Position numbers and translations under genes: made by a program. Shown one piece after another: positions 4,913 through 5,158 of a stretch of 5,158 bases of DNA. The notes beneath the pieces were generated by a model. That model saw only the letters and a program-made list of their open reading frames with translations, was not told the DNA's origin and did not search any database. This DNA comes from CAYTLQ01 sp964438715 (GTDB lineage: Bacteria > Bacteroidota > Ignavibacteria > Ignavibacteriales > Ignavibacteriaceae). Each line of letters begins with the position of its first letter. The stretch's first letter is position 1. Location of the stretch: assembly GCA_964438715.1 (NCBI GenBank), contig CAYTLQ010000177.1, forward strand, positions 1-5,158, written 5' to 3'.

Positions 4913-5158
4913 ATGAATCAGGCTATGAGGAAGATTACAGCATTCCCCTTCATACATACTCTTATCCTATTATCACAAGTTTATTTCTCTACTTCTTTAG
5001 CACAATCACAACGAGGAAAGCTGGTAGGTAAAGTTTATGATGCGCTTATCAAAGAAACACTAATTTGATTGAATATAGTTCTCGAGGGAACGAACATCGC
5101 AGCAGCTTCTGATTTTAATGGTAAGTTTATCATATTAAATGTTCCTCCTGGAATATAC
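4913..5158 (+). pseudogene. N-terminus of a carboxypeptidase-regulatory-domain (TonB-receptor-like) protein, interrupted by TGA
   Basis: From ATG 4913 (or in-frame ATG 4925, which gives a tighter MRK signal-peptide start) the frame encodes a hydrophobic export signal ending near STSLAQ. It then reads GKLVGKVYDALIKETLI, a TGA at 5066-5068, and LNIVLEGTNIAAASDFNGKF followed by IILNVPPGIY to the window end. This is the CarboxypepD_reg-like beta-sandwich found at the N-terminus of TonB-dependent receptors and many surface proteins; the family pattern is 'G.V.D..t.e.L.GvNi.leGT..GaatD.nG.f.I.nvPpG.Y'. The TGA sits exactly where glycine is expected, and homology continues in the same frame, so a single GGA to TGA substitution explains it. 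It may be a real nonsense mutation or a sequencing/assembly error near the contig end. TGA is a normal stop for lexA and the nuclease-fold gene here. The rest of the protein lies outside the window. Confidence 0.7.

Noticed and set aside
5066..5068. UGA read as glycine (alternative genetic code)
   Set aside because: lexA and the nuclease-fold gene end at TGA exactly where family lengths predict, so TGA works as a stop in this genome.
1..5158. CRISPR array, tRNA, rRNA, insertion sequence or prophage genes
   Set aside because: No regularly spaced repeats of CRISPR type, no tRNA/rRNA signatures and no transposase, integrase or phage structural motifs seen on either strand.

Overview
The window looks like one end-to-end contig or contig edge from a metagenome of a low-GC member of the Ignavibacteria / Bacteroidota-Chlorobiota (FCB) group. 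The main clue is a secreted protein ending in a type IX secretion (T9SS type A) sorting domain with the 'QNYPNPFNPST' motif, which is typical of Ignavibacteria and relatives. A TonB-receptor-like carboxypeptidase regulatory domain at the right edge fits the same group. This lineage call is inference. The first 14 bases match the end of the Nextera/Tn5 mosaic-end adapter and are not genomic.

Layout, all genes on the + strand. (1) 224-1297: exported protein of unknown function, with an N-terminal helical region faintly like DUF3943 and a beta-rich C-terminal half. (2) 1298-1697: 400 bp without a gene, whose last 75 bp hold a strong promoter and three regularly built operators. (3) 1698-3094: a compact three-gene unit made of lexA, a stand-alone WYL-like small protein, and a protein with a PD-(D/E)XK nuclease-like fold whose E-x-K active-site motif is missing. 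(4) 3330-4688: a T9SS-exported beta-sandwich protein followed by a very clear rho-independent terminator. (5) 4913-5158: the N-terminus of a carboxypeptidase-regulatory-domain / TonB-receptor-like protein, interrupted by an in-frame TGA where the family normally has glycine, and cut by the window end.

The most interesting part is the lexA unit. LexA has its complete autocleavage apparatus (Ala-Gly site, Ser and Lys). Upstream of it are three copies of an (A/G)GTG-N10-CACT inverted repeat, which are the likely SOS boxes. The two genes behind lexA are closely spaced (35 and 21 bp, each with a purine-rich ribosome binding site), so they are probably co-transcribed and DNA-damage inducible. A WYL-like ligand/nucleic-acid sensor domain plus an apparently inactive nuclease-fold protein in a LexA operon could be an undescribed SOS accessory module. 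That functional reading is a hypothesis, not something the sequence proves.
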